Assembly: GCF_000419765.1 (NCBI RefSeq)
Contig: NZ_ATTQ01000008.1
Location: 62,001-126,000, forward strand
Direction: 5' to 3'
Source: Rhizobium mongolense USDA 1844
GTDB taxonomy: Bacteria > Pseudomonadota > Alphaproteobacteria > Rhizobiales > Rhizobiaceae
DNA: 64,000 nt
Shown here: positions 8,708-16,495 of the stretch, in pieces
Layout: each line of letters begins with the position of its first letter
How positions within the stretch are numbered: position 1 is the stretch's first letter
The notes under the pieces: generated by a model
Database searches by the model: none
Told to the model about the DNA's origin: nothing
Seen by the model: the letters and a program-made list of their open reading frames with translations, nothing else
Program-made: the position numbers and the translations under genes

Positions 8708-11026
8708 TTATCGGCGTTGCCGGAGAACATGAACCTCGGCGCTGTGATGGTAATGGTCTTGAGGCAGCGTGAAGTTGCCGAGCTGACGGTCCATCTCCAC
8801 AGCCTCGGCCGCAAGGCGGTGGATCGCGGCTGTCGTTTCCTCGACCATGGCGGCATTCTGCTGCGTCATCGAATCGAGCTCGGAAACGGACGTGTTGATC
8901 TGGCGGAGCGTATCCGCCTCTTCGCGGGTCGATTCCATAATCTCGTTGATTTGGCCGTTGATCGCTTCCACATGGCTGCCGATGCCGGTCAGAGCCACCC
9001 CTGCCCGCTCGACAAGCGCCACGCCGGTCTCGACTTCGCGGGTCGACTTCTGCAGCAGGCTCGCGATTTCCTTGGCTGCGCTCGAGGAGCGCTGCGCCAG
9101 CTCGCGCACTTCCATTGCCACAACTGCGAACCCCTTGCCGGATTCCCCCGCGCGGGCGGCTTCGACGCCGGCATTAAGCGCCAGCAGGTTGGTCTGGAAG
9201 GCGATGTCGTCGATGACGGAGATGATCGTATTGATCTGCCGCGAGGAGGATTGGATTGCTTCCATCGCTGCGATTGTCTCGCGCATGATCTGGCTGGAGC
9301 CGGTGGTCTCCTTCTTCGCGTCGCGGGCAATGCGCTCCGCCTGTTCGGCGCGTTGGATCTGGACACGAACGGACTGGGTGATCGCGTCGATCGCATTGGC
9401 CGTTTCGGTGATCGAAGCAGCCTGGCGCTCGGTGCGTCCGGCGAGGTCGTCGGCTCCGGTCCGCATCTCTTCCGAGCCCGACCGTACAGCCATAGAGTTG
9501 CCGCCGATCGCCGTCATCGTTTCGCTGAGCGTGGCGAGCGCCTCGTTGAAGTTGACGCGCAGGCTTTCAAGCTCGTTGGGGAAGCGTGTTTCGATCTGGT
9601 AGGCAAGATCGCCGTTCGCCAGATGGTGCAGACCCTCGTCCAGTGCCTGGACGACATCCTGCAAGGTTCTCGCTTCCGCTTCGCGCAGAGCAAGGTTTTC
9701 CTGACGGTCGCGCTCGGCGCGGGCGCGGGTTTCGGCGCTTGCCGCTTCCAGCTCGCGGCTTTCGATCAGTGATTGCCTGAAGCGGGCGAGCGCCTTGGCC
9801 ATCGTGCCGATTTCGTCCTGGCGGGTCTGGCTGCCGATCTCGACATCCAGCTTGCCGTCGGCCACATCGCGGGTATTTCCAGCGAGGCGGGAGAGTGGCG
9901 AGAAGAGCAGCTTGGTGATGAGGCCGGTGGCGATCGCCATGACGACAAGCGCTGCAAGGCCGATCATGGTCAGCAGCGTCGCGATCTCGATCGAACCAGC
10001 ATTGAGCTCGCTGACGAGCACGCTTTCGACGACGAGGAACCGCTCGCCCTGATAGGTGATAGAGCGGACATAGGCCCGGGCGGTGCCGTCGGGGCGCGCA
10101 AAGTCGTCGACCGTCATGCCGTTGCTGCTTGCAAGCGCATCCTTCATGAAGGTGAACGGCGCCGTGTCGAGCGTCGCAAGCCGGCCTTCGGCATTGAGCC
10201 CCACGGCAGAACCGTCACTGGAAATAATGGCCGCCTGAGCCGTGCTGCCGGAAACGATCCCCTTTTCCAGGATGCTGGTGATGATATCATCGCGCACCTT
10301 GAAGAGGATGATGCCCTTCGGCTGACCGAGCTTGATGATCGGCACTGCGTAGAAGATCGCCGACTTGCCGTTGGAGGCATCAACGCGCAGGCCCGAAAAT
10401 GCAGTCGGCGCGGAATCGTCCGTTGCCTTCCCCGTGTTCTCGATCGCCTTTGCAAACGCAATACCCGCACCTGTCGCCTTCCATGCATCAGCCTTCAGGT
10501 TTTCGGCAAAATTGTCGTCCTTTTTGTAGGAATAGAGAACCGAGCCATCGAGATCGGCGATCAGCAGGTCGCTGAAGGCGGTGTTCTCCAGGTCGCGCGC
10601 AACTTCGCCCTGCGTCTTTTCGTGGTTGGAGTAGTAGAAGCCGCTTGGTCCTTCCGGCTTCATCAGCTTTTCACGCTGATCGGCCGGGTTCGGATTGTTG
10701 GTGATGAATACCTCCTTGAGTTCGCCGCGCGCGTCGCCCGACGATTTTTCGATCGTCTTCCAGCCGCTCTTCAGGCTGGTGATCGACATCTGCAGCGCCT
10801 CGATGCGCGCGATGGAACTCGCCTGATTTTCGAGCTGTTCCAGTTGGTCCTGCAGCATGTCGCCGCGGAAGATGAGAACGCTTTCTTTGGCCTTCAGCGC
10901 CTGCGCATCTGAAATGCGGCTGCTGGTGAAATAGCCGAGAACACTGATCGTGCTCACAGCCAGTGCCGTAAGCAGGATGAATGTCGCGATAACCTTAAAG
11001 GACAGGGACTGAAATCTCTGAGCCAT
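8708..11026 (-). CDS. Methyl-accepting chemotaxis protein
   Basis: A 772-residue transmembrane chemoreceptor. TM1 is at about residues 9-31, followed by a large periplasmic sensor with a Cache-like ending, TM2 near residues 355-380, a HAMP domain, a second HAMP-like segment (HHLANGDLAYQIETRFPNE), and the signalling hairpin with FQTNLLALNAGVEAARAG and VRELAQRSSSAAKEI. The C-terminus (HVLRQRR) lacks the NWETF-type pentapeptide that tethers CheR/CheB. The frame opens at 11134, but the ATG at 11026 has GGAAGGG upstream and starts close to TM1. The ligand cannot be told from sequence. Confidence 0.95.
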   Translation of the reverse strand: MAQRFQSLSFKVIATFILLTALAVSTISVLGYFTSSRISDAQALKAKESVLIFRGDMLQDQLEQLENQASSIARIEALQMSITSLKSGWKTIEKSSGDARGELKEVFITNNPNPADQREKLMKPEGPSGFYYSNHEKTQGEVARDLENTAFSDLLIADLDGSVLYSYKKDDNFAENLKADAWKATGAGIAFAKAIENTGKATDDSAPTAFSGLRVDASNGKSAIFYAVPIIKLGQPKGIILFKVRDDIITSILEKGIVSGSTAQAAIISSDGSAVGLNAEGRLATLDTAPFTFMKDALASSNGMTVDDFARPDGTARAYVRSITYQGERFLVVESVLVSELNAGSIEIATLLTMIGLAALVVMAIATGLITKLLFSPLSRLAGNTRDVADGKLDVEIGSQTRQDEIGTMAKALARFRQSLIESRELEAASAETRARAERDRQENLALREAEARTLQDVVQALDEGLHHLANGDLAYQIETRFPNELESLRVNFNEALATLSETMTAIGGNSMAVRSGSEEMRTGADDLAGRTERQAASITETANAIDAITQSVRVQIQRAEQAERIARDAKKETTGSSQIMRETIAAMEAIQSSSRQINTIISVIDDIAFQTNLLALNAGVEAARAGESGKGFAVVAMEVRELAQRSSSAAKEIASLLQKSTREVETGVALVERAGVALTGIGSHVEAINGQINEIMESTREEADTLRQINTSVSELDSMTQQNAAMVEETTAAIHRLAAEAVEMDRQLGNFTLPQDHYHHSAEVHVLRQRR

Positions 11027-11261
11027 GACAACGAACCCTTCCGGAGCGGCTTGGCGGCAGCGCAAACCCGCCACCTTGACCGAAAACAGAACACGGGGAG
11101 CCTTAACCCTTTGCAAAAAGGCAGCTCCTCTCACATTTGAACGGGTAGCTTTCAGGCATTGGATTTAATTCGTGGTAAACGGCGCCTTATAAAGGGACGT
11201 AATGTTTTTGTTTTGTTCACATATCGGTGGCAGTTATTTTGCAACCGCAATAAGGTGAGCC

Positions 11262-11774
11262 ATGCAAAATACGATTCGCATCATCGGCATCGACCCGGGC
11301 CTTCGCCGCACCGGCTGGGGAATTATCGACACACTCGGCAATTCGCTACGCTTCGTGGCCTCCGGAACGGTGACCTCGGACGGCGAGATGGACCTCGCCT
11401 CCCGCCTCTGCCAGCTGCATGACGGGCTCGCCGAAATCGTGCATGGCTACAAGCCGGATGAGGCGGCGGTCGAGCAGACCTTCGTCAACAAGGATGCGGT
11501 TGCGACGCTGAAGCTCGGTCAGGCCCGCGGCATCGCGATGCTCGTGCCGGCACGCGCCGGGCTCCAGGTATCGGAATATGCACCCAACGCCGTCAAGAAG
11601 GCCGTCATCGGCGTCGGCCACGGCGAGAAGCAGCAAATCCACATGATGCTGAAAATCCTGATGCCGAAAGTCGAATTCAAGGGCAACGACGCCGCTGACG
11701 CGCTTGCCATCGCCATCTGCCACGCCCATAACCGCGGCAGCAGCCGGATGCGCCAAGCGGCATTGGCCGGCTGA
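11262..11774 (+). CDS. ruvC: Crossover junction endodeoxyribonuclease RuvC
   Basis: A 170-residue Holliday junction resolvase. The four acidic catalytic residues are visible: D11 in GIDPG, E71 in VEQTF, and D143 and D146 in [12 protein letters not shown] ribosome site (AAGGTGAG) precedes the ATG. It should act with RuvAB on recombination intermediates. Unusually, a toxin-antitoxin-like pair occupies the roughly 650 bp between ruvC and ruvA. Confidence 0.97.
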   Translation: MQNTIRIIGIDPGLRRTGWGIIDTLGNSLRFVASGTVTSDGEMDLASRLCQLHDGLAEIVHGYKPDEAAVEQTFVNKDAVATLKLGQARGIAMLVPARAGLQVSEYAPNAVKKAVIGVGHGEKQQIHMMLKILMPKVEFKGNDAADALAIAICHAHNRGSSRMRQAALAG

Positions 11775-11783
11775 CATGCGTTC

Positions 11784-11815
11784 TTGACTTGTTCTCTTTT
11801 TCAGTTAGGTAATAC
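11784..11815 (+). promoter_or_regulatory. Possible promoter before the toxin-antitoxin pair
   Basis: TTGACT at 11784-11789 is followed at a usable distance by AT-rich TTAGGTAATAC. It starts 10 bp after the ruvC stop and sits where the first half of the antitoxin gene would be expected. The -10 match is weak. Confidence 0.3.
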
Positions 11816-11841
11816 ACACGGGGATCGGCCCTGGATCGGAA

Positions 11842-12009
11842 GTGGATTTCATCGCCTCCGGAGCGTGGGCCGTAATCGTCAAGATTGAGAACGGCGGAGC
11901 AAATCCGATTCGCAATTTCGGTGATTGGGCGCGCCGCGTTCAAGGAACGGTTGATCTCGGCGGAAGGACGACGGATGAGTATATCGAATGGTTGAGGGGC
12001 CCCACGTGA
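11842..12009 (+). CDS. N-terminally truncated AbrB/VapB-like antitoxin
   Basis: A short frame (GTG at 11842, 55 codons; open back to 11809 without an ATG) reads GPGSEVDFIASGAWAVIV, then a linker, then DLGGRTTDEYIEWLRG. This matches the second half of AbrB/VapB-type antitoxins: the last beta strands of the swapped-hairpin domain and the toxin-binding tail that typically ends in TTDEYxxxLRG. The DNA-binding start (SKGQVTIP-like) is absent; the frame has a TAG at 11806-11808 and ruvC ends at 11774. Its stop overlaps the toxin start by 4 bp (GTGA). It may still neutralise the toxin without repressing the promoter, or it may be decaying. Confidence 0.55.
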   Translation: MDFIASGAWAVIVKIENGGANPIRNFGDWARRVQGTVDLGGRTTDEYIEWLRGPT

Positions 12010-12416
12010 CGATCTCGACCCTCGTTGACACCAATATCTTTATCGACATCCTGGGGCCCGATACCGCCGAACGGCAATGGTCGCTGAAGTCCCTGAAGCA
12101 ATGCGTGATTGACGGTGATCTGGTAACGAACGTCGTTATCTGGTCGGAACTCGCCGCCTCGCCTCTGTCCGAGGAGCAGTTGACGTCTGCTTTGTCCTGG
12201 CTCGATGTGAAGCGTGAAGCCGTGCCTTTCGAGGCGGCCGGCAAAGCACACCGCCTGTATCGGCGAGCCGGCGGTCAGCGCGAAAGGATACTTCCCGATT
12301 TTCTGGTCGGGGCTCATGCCGATTGGCGCCGGCATCGGCTGCTGACCCGTGACGCTGTCCGTTACCTTTCCTATTTCCCATCGCTCGATCTCATCACCCC
12401 CGAAACCCATCCCTGA
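12006..12416 (+). CDS. PIN-domain toxin (VapC family)
   Basis: A 136-residue PIN-domain ribonuclease. The acidic metal-binding residues fit VapC: D8 in LVDTNIFID, E48 in VIWSELA, D98 in ILPDFLVGAHA and D116 in LLTRDAVRY. VapC toxins usually cleave tRNA or rRNA. The frame opens with an ATG at 11988, but the GTG at 12006 overlaps the antitoxin stop and begins directly at the beta-1 strand, as is usual for coupled pairs. The catalytic core looks intact, so the toxin may be active. It is embedded between ruvC and ruvA, with ruvA starting 12 bp later. Confidence 0.85.
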   Translation: MTISTLVDTNIFIDILGPDTAERQWSLKSLKQCVIDGDLVTNVVIWSELAASPLSEEQLTSALSWLDVKREAVPFEAAGKAHRLYRRAGGQRERILPDFLVGAHADWRRHRLLTRDAVRYLSYFPSLDLITPETHP

Positions 12417-12428
12417 CGGACCCCTTTC

Positions 12429-13043
12429 ATGATCGGCAAGCTCAAAGGCACCATCGAAGAAATCGGCGACGACCATGTGCTCGTCGACGTGCACGGCGTC
12501 TGCTACGCCGCCCATTGCTCCGGCCGTACGCTATCGAGACTCGGTTCGCCGGGGGAGGCTTGCGTGCTCTTCATCGAGACCTATGTGCGCGAAGACCAGC
12601 TGAAGCTCTTCGGCTTCATGACCGCGCTGGAACGCGAATGGTTCAACCTGCTGCAAAGCGTCCAGGGTGTCGGCGCGAAGGTCGCGCTCGCCATTCTCTC
12701 CATCCTGACGCCAAGCGAGCTGGCCAATGCGATCGCCCTGCAGGACAAAACCGCCGTCTCCCGCGCACAGGGGGTCGGCCCGAAGGTTGCGGTCCGTATC
12801 GTCACCGAATTGAAGAACAAGGCGCCCGCCTTTGCCGGCGAGGCGATCAATATCGGCCTCAAGCAGGAACTCGGTGAAGGTGTTGCTTCGGCCCCGGTCT
12901 CCGATGCCGTCTCGGCGCTGACGAACCTTGGCTATTCACGTGATCAGGCCGCCAACGCCGTCGCTGCGGCCATGAAGACGGCAGGCGAAGGTGCTGACAG
13001 TGCCAAGCTGATCAGGTTGGGTCTCAAGGAGCTCGCGCGTTAA
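12429..13043 (+). CDS. ruvA: Holliday junction DNA helicase subunit RuvA
   Basis: A 204-residue protein with the family start [15 protein letters not shown] and the OB-fold N-terminal domain. The two helix-hairpin-helix motifs are [17 protein letters not shown] and [19 protein letters not shown] around residues 72-125. Domain III, which binds RuvB, lies at the C-terminus ([11 protein letters not shown]). RuvA tetramers hold the four-way junction while RuvB drives branch migration. The start is 12 bp after the PIN toxin stop, so ruvA may share transcripts with the toxin. Confidence 0.97.
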   Translation: MIGKLKGTIEEIGDDHVLVDVHGVCYAAHCSGRTLSRLGSPGEACVLFIETYVREDQLKLFGFMTALEREWFNLLQSVQGVGAKVALAILSILTPSELANAIALQDKTAVSRAQGVGPKVAVRIVTELKNKAPAFAGEAINIGLKQELGEGVASAPVSDAVSALTNLGYSRDQAANAVAAAMKTAGEGADSAKLIRLGLKELAR

Positions 13044-13119
13044 ATCCGCCGTGATTTGATGCAAAAGCGGACTGCGTCATGTATGGGTTGAATCCCTATC
13101 AAACTGGAAGATTGCCAAG

Positions 13120-14160
13120 ATGAGTGAACCCGCGCGCCTGATATCGCCGGAAAAGCGGGGCGAAGACCTGGATGTGACGCTACGCCCGCAATCGCTGGAC
13201 GAGTTCACCGGCCAGGCGGAGGCGCGTGCGAACCTGAAGGTCTTCATCGAGGCCGCCAAGAACCGCGGCGAGGCGCTGGACCATGTCCTCTTCGTGGGGC
13301 CGCCGGGCCTCGGCAAGACGACGCTCGCGCAGATCATGGCCAAGGAGCTTGGCGTCAACTTCCGCTCCACCTCGGGTCCGGTCATCGCCAAGGCAGGCGA
13401 CCTTGCCGCGCTGCTGACGAATCTCGAAGAGCGCGACGTCCTCTTCATCGATGAAATCCACCGCCTGAATCCGGCCGTCGAGGAAATTCTCTATCCGGCG
13501 ATGGAAGACTTCCAGCTGGACCTTATCATCGGCGAAGGCCCGGCCGCCCGCTCGGTGAAGATCGATCTCTCGAAATTCACCCTCGTCGCCGCGACCACGC
13601 GTCTCGGCCTCTTGACCACGCCGCTCCGCGACCGCTTCGGCATTCCGGTGCGGCTGAGCTTCTATACGGTGGAAGAACTGGAACTGATCGTGCGCCGCGG
13701 CGCCCGTCTCATGAACCTGCCGATCGTCGACGACGGCGCCCGCGAAATTGCGCGGCGCGCCCGCGGCACGCCGCGCATCGCCGGCCGCCTGCTTCGCCGC
13801 GTGCGCGATTTCGCCGAAGTCGCCAAGGCCGAAGCCGTTACCCGCGAGATAGCCGACGAAGCGCTCACCCGCCTGCTTGTCGACAGTGTCGGCCTCGACC
13901 AGCTCGACAAGCGCTATCTCAACATGATCGCCGTCAATTTCGGCGGCGGCCCCGTCGGCATCGAGACGATCGCCGCCGGCCTTTCCGAACCGCGCGACGC
14001 GATCGAGGACATCATCGAGCCCTACATGATCCAGCAGGGCTTCATCCAGCGCACGCCGCGTGGCCGCGTGCTGACGGCAACCGCCTGGAAGCATCTCGGC
14101 CTGCAGCCACCGAAGGACCTGGAAGCCGCGCAGTTCCGGCTGTTTCAAGAAGACGATTGA
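13120..14160 (+). CDS. ruvB: Holliday junction branch migration ATPase RuvB
   Basis: A 346-residue AAA+ motor. Walker A GPPGLGKT is at residues 60-67 and Walker B with DEIH starts at D111. Sensor-1 ATTR and a typical arginine-rich RuvB C-terminal winged helix ([11 protein letters not shown]) follow. It forms hexameric rings on both sides of the RuvA-bound junction. It lies 76 bp downstream of ruvA. Its stop directly abuts the GTG of a truncated phosphoesterase reading frame. Confidence 0.97.
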   Translation: MSEPARLISPEKRGEDLDVTLRPQSLDEFTGQAEARANLKVFIEAAKNRGEALDHVLFVGPPGLGKTTLAQIMAKELGVNFRSTSGPVIAKAGDLAALLTNLEERDVLFIDEIHRLNPAVEEILYPAMEDFQLDLIIGEGPAARSVKIDLSKFTLVAATTRLGLLTTPLRDRFGIPVRLSFYTVEELELIVRRGARLMNLPIVDDGAREIARRARGTPRIAGRLLRRVRDFAEVAKAEAVTREIADEALTRLLVDSVGLDQLDKRYLNMIAVNFGGGPVGIETIAAGLSEPRDAIEDIIEPYMIQQGFIQRTPRGRVLTATAWKHLGLQPPKDLEAAQFRLFQEDD

Positions 14161-14271
14161 GTGATCGCGCGACGCGGATTTCTGAAGATTCTCGGCGGCA
14201 GTGTCGCGGGCGTCGCGGCGCTTGGTGGTTATGCCTATGAGCCTGGCACGAGCTTGGCGTTTGTTACCTGA
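14161..14271 (+). pseudogene. Remnant of a Tat-exported metallophosphoesterase (N-terminus only)
   Basis: A GTG immediately after the ruvB stop opens 36 codons that begin with a textbook twin-arginine signal (ARRGFLKILGG, then an alanine/glycine-rich hydrophobic stretch to GGYA) and end at TGA after EPGTSLAFVT. Tat-exported calcineurin-like phosphoesterases begin this way, but the catalytic domain is missing. I read it as a gene truncated by deletion. The assignment to phosphoesterase comes from resemblance of the leader only. Confidence 0.5.
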
Positions 14272-14510
14272 TGGAAATCCCGCCCAAGTTTCCATTCAAG
14301 TCCGGCGCGATCATCCACCGGATCGAGGATGGCGGCAATTATCTCGAGTTCAAATGGGTGCCTGCGACACGCGGAGCCCTGTCCGCGCTGGATATTCCGC
14401 CTATTTCATCGCTGAAGAAATGGAGGGTTGCCTCGCCGCACCATCGTGTCTGGCGCGATTGGAATCTGGATGGCAACGATCAAGCAGACCGCAAAATTGA
14501 CGCCACATAG
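14271..14510 (+). CDS. Hypothetical protein, 79 residues
   Basis: A short frame whose ATG shares its A with the stop of the phosphoesterase remnant. The product is basic and tryptophan-containing (FKWVPATRG, KKWRVASPHH, WRDWNLDGN). I recognise no domain. There is no clear ribosome site, and it may be a remnant joined to the truncated upstream gene. Coding status is uncertain. Confidence 0.35.
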   Translation: MEIPPKFPFKSGAIIHRIEDGGNYLEFKWVPATRGALSALDIPPISSLKKWRVASPHHRVWRDWNLDGNDQADRKIDAT

Positions 14511-14555
14511 ATCGGCGCCCTAGCTACGCCCCATTCGCAATGAGGAGGACGCGCC

Positions 14556-15119
14556 ATGCCGAGTTTCGATCCGAGCCGGGTGTTCCGCAAGCTTTCCTAT
14601 AACAACGCGCTTGCGAACCATCGCCTACTGGCTGCCTGTGCGTCCCTGCATCCGGGCGAGTTCGAGGCGAAGCGCGTGAGCTTCTTTCCCTCGATCAAGT
14701 CGACGCTCAACCACATTATCACCGTTGACTGGTTCTATGTCGACGCGCTCGAGGGCGGCACGCTTGGTCCGAAAGCCTGGGAGGTCGAAGAGCCCTTCGA
14801 TACGGTCGGCTCGCTTGCTGCCGAGCAGCGCAAGGTCGATCAGCGCCTCGTTGCCTTTTGCGAAGCCCTGACCCCGGAAGGGCTTGCAGCGGTGATCGAT
14901 CTCCAGCGCGCCAGCCGCCTCCAGAAAGAGCGGGTGGACGACGTGCTGAGCCACCTCTTCCAGCATCAGACGCATCATCGCGGCCAGGTGCATGCGATGC
15001 TCGCTGGAACCTGCGTAAAGCCGCCGCAGCTCGACGAGTTTATCGTCGATGACGACGCGAAGTTCCGCGGTGTTGAGATTGCCGCCCTCGGCTGGAGCGA
15101 AGAGGCGCTGATGCGTTAA
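14556..15119 (+). CDS. DinB family protein
   Basis: A 187-residue four-helix-bundle DinB/YfiT protein. Likely metal ligands are His in LNHIITVDWFY (about residue 52) and the pair in FQHQTHHRGQVHAML (about residues 136-145). Members are putative metal-dependent transferases or hydrolases of unknown substrate, sometimes thiol-linked. An AGGAGG ribosome site precedes the ATG. Its stop overlaps the stop of acvB on the other strand (tail-to-tail overlap at 15116-15119). Confidence 0.88.
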   Translation: MPSFDPSRVFRKLSYNNALANHRLLAACASLHPGEFEAKRVSFFPSIKSTLNHIITVDWFYVDALEGGTLGPKAWEVEEPFDTVGSLAAEQRKVDQRLVAFCEALTPEGLAAVIDLQRASRLQKERVDDVLSHLFQHQTHHRGQVHAMLAGTCVKPPQLDEFIVDDDAKFRGVEIAALGWSEEALMR

Positions 15120-16495
15120 TCGGCAAGCTGCCCCTTCAGCCGATCGACGATCGTCTTGGTCAGCAGATCGTAGTTCTCGTCGAAATGGTGATCGCCCGGC
15201 AGCTCGACGACGTCGGCGGCGCTATTCTTCAATGCGGGGCAGGCAACCTCGTCATCGTCGTCCTTGCCGTAGATGCATTGCACAAGCTTGGGGTCGATGG
15301 CTTTCAGATCATCAACCGGGTCGCCGGCAGCACCCTCCGTCTTCTGGCCGAGCCAGCCCATGACGGAAATCACGTAGTCCACCTCGTGGGAGAGCGAGAG
15401 CAGCGACACCTGGGCGATCGCCGCTTTGTCCGCGGCTTTGAGCCTGTTGTAGGTGGCGGGCACGATATCGGCACCGAAAGAGTAACCGATCAGAAGAACG
15501 TGCTTCACCTTCCATTGCTTGCGATAAAATTCGATAATCTTCGCCAGATCGTCGGCCGTCTCCTGGGGTTGGCGCTCTGACCAGAAATAGTGAAGCGAGT
15601 CGACACCGATGACGGGAATGCCCTCTTTCTGCAGTGCCGCACCGACTTCCTTGTCGATATCGCGCCAGCCGCCATCGCCGGAATAGATGATGGCCATGGT
15701 GTTCATGGACGGCTTGGCCTCGAGCACGGCAAGCGGCAGTCCGAGCGGATTGTCCGCGCTTCCGGAGGCGGCGATCAGGTCGTCCAGAGTGTCAGAAAGA
15801 GCCGTTTCGGCATCATCCCCGACATCGCGGATCTCAATGTCCGGATGATCCTTCTTCAGTGCCTCGGCATGCGCACGGCCATCTTTCGTTGCAGCGGACG
15901 TGAAGGCAGCGGTGATGGGGTTCGGAAGGCTGCCTTCGGTGAGGCCGTAGACCATCCGGTCACCCACCGTCTGTTTCGATGCCGGCGTGCAGAGCTGCTG
16001 GGTCAGAGGAATGCCGGCAACCGGATCCACGACCAGCGTTTGGCCAATCGTCGCATCCGGCGTCTGCGCAGCAATCGCCAGCGCCAATGCGCCGCCCTCG
16101 CTGATACCGGCGATGATCGGCAGATGATAGGCGCTGTTGCCGGCCGCCCGCTGCACCTGCTGGCTGAGCGACTCGATGTCGGAAACCAGATAGATGCAGC
16201 CGTCATTCTCGCTGACGTCATATTCGCGGAGGGCATCCATATAGGACGGGAAGTCGACACCGATTACGACGGCTCCCTCCTGCACCAGACTGTCGGCCTC
16301 CGCCTTTTCCTTGTCGCCCCAGCCAGCGCCATCCGAAATCAGCATCACCGCGCCTTTGACATCGCCGTCCGGCAAAAAGATGTGCGGTGAAGGAATAAGC
16401 CCGGTTTCAAAGCGTTGCGTGGTTTCCTCGGCAGCGACGGCCGGCGCCGTCAGCGCGAAAGCGCACACGGCCGACAGCAGATATCTTCTGATCAT
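15116..16495 (-). CDS. acvB: AcvB/VirJ-type periplasmic lysyl-phosphatidylglycerol hydrolase
   Basis: A 459-residue periplasmic protein with a signal peptide at residues 1-22. It has two alpha/beta-hydrolase-like halves, with GISEGG in the first and the nucleophile elbow GYSFG (Ser near 339) in the second; the likely catalytic His is in GDHHFDEN near 436. Agrobacterium AcvB, chromosomal homologue of VirJ, has been reported to hydrolyse lysyl-phosphatidylglycerol. It overlaps the end of lpiA by 4 bp (ATGA), the classical lpiA-acvB operon: one protein makes the lipid and the other removes it. Confidence 0.93.
   Translation of the reverse strand: MIRRYLLSAVCAFALTAPAVAAEETTQRFETGLIPSPHIFLPDGDVKGAVMLISDGAGWGDKEKAEADSLVQEGAVVIGVDFPSYMDALREYDVSENDGCIYLVSDIESLSQQVQRAAGNSAYHLPIIAGISEGGALALAIAAQTPDATIGQTLVVDPVAGIPLTQQLCTPASKQTVGDRMVYGLTEGSLPNPITAAFTSAATKDGRAHAEALKKDHPDIEIRDVGDDAETALSDTLDDLIAASGSADNPLGLPLAVLEAKPSMNTMAIIYSGDGGWRDIDKEVGAALQKEGIPVIGVDSLHYFWSERQPQETADDLAKIIEFYRKQWKVKHVLLIGYSFGADIVPATYNRLKAADKAAIAQVSLLSLSHEVDYVISVMGWLGQKTEGAAGDPVDDLKAIDPKLVQCIYGKDDDDEVACPALKNSAADVVELPGDHHFDENYDLLTKTIVDRLKGQLAD

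Noticed and set aside
11165..11179. TTAA-N7-TAAA, a one-mismatch CtrA box upstream of the chemoreceptor gene
   Set aside because: A single imperfect site is common by chance; kept out of the features, although chemotaxis genes can be CtrA targets.
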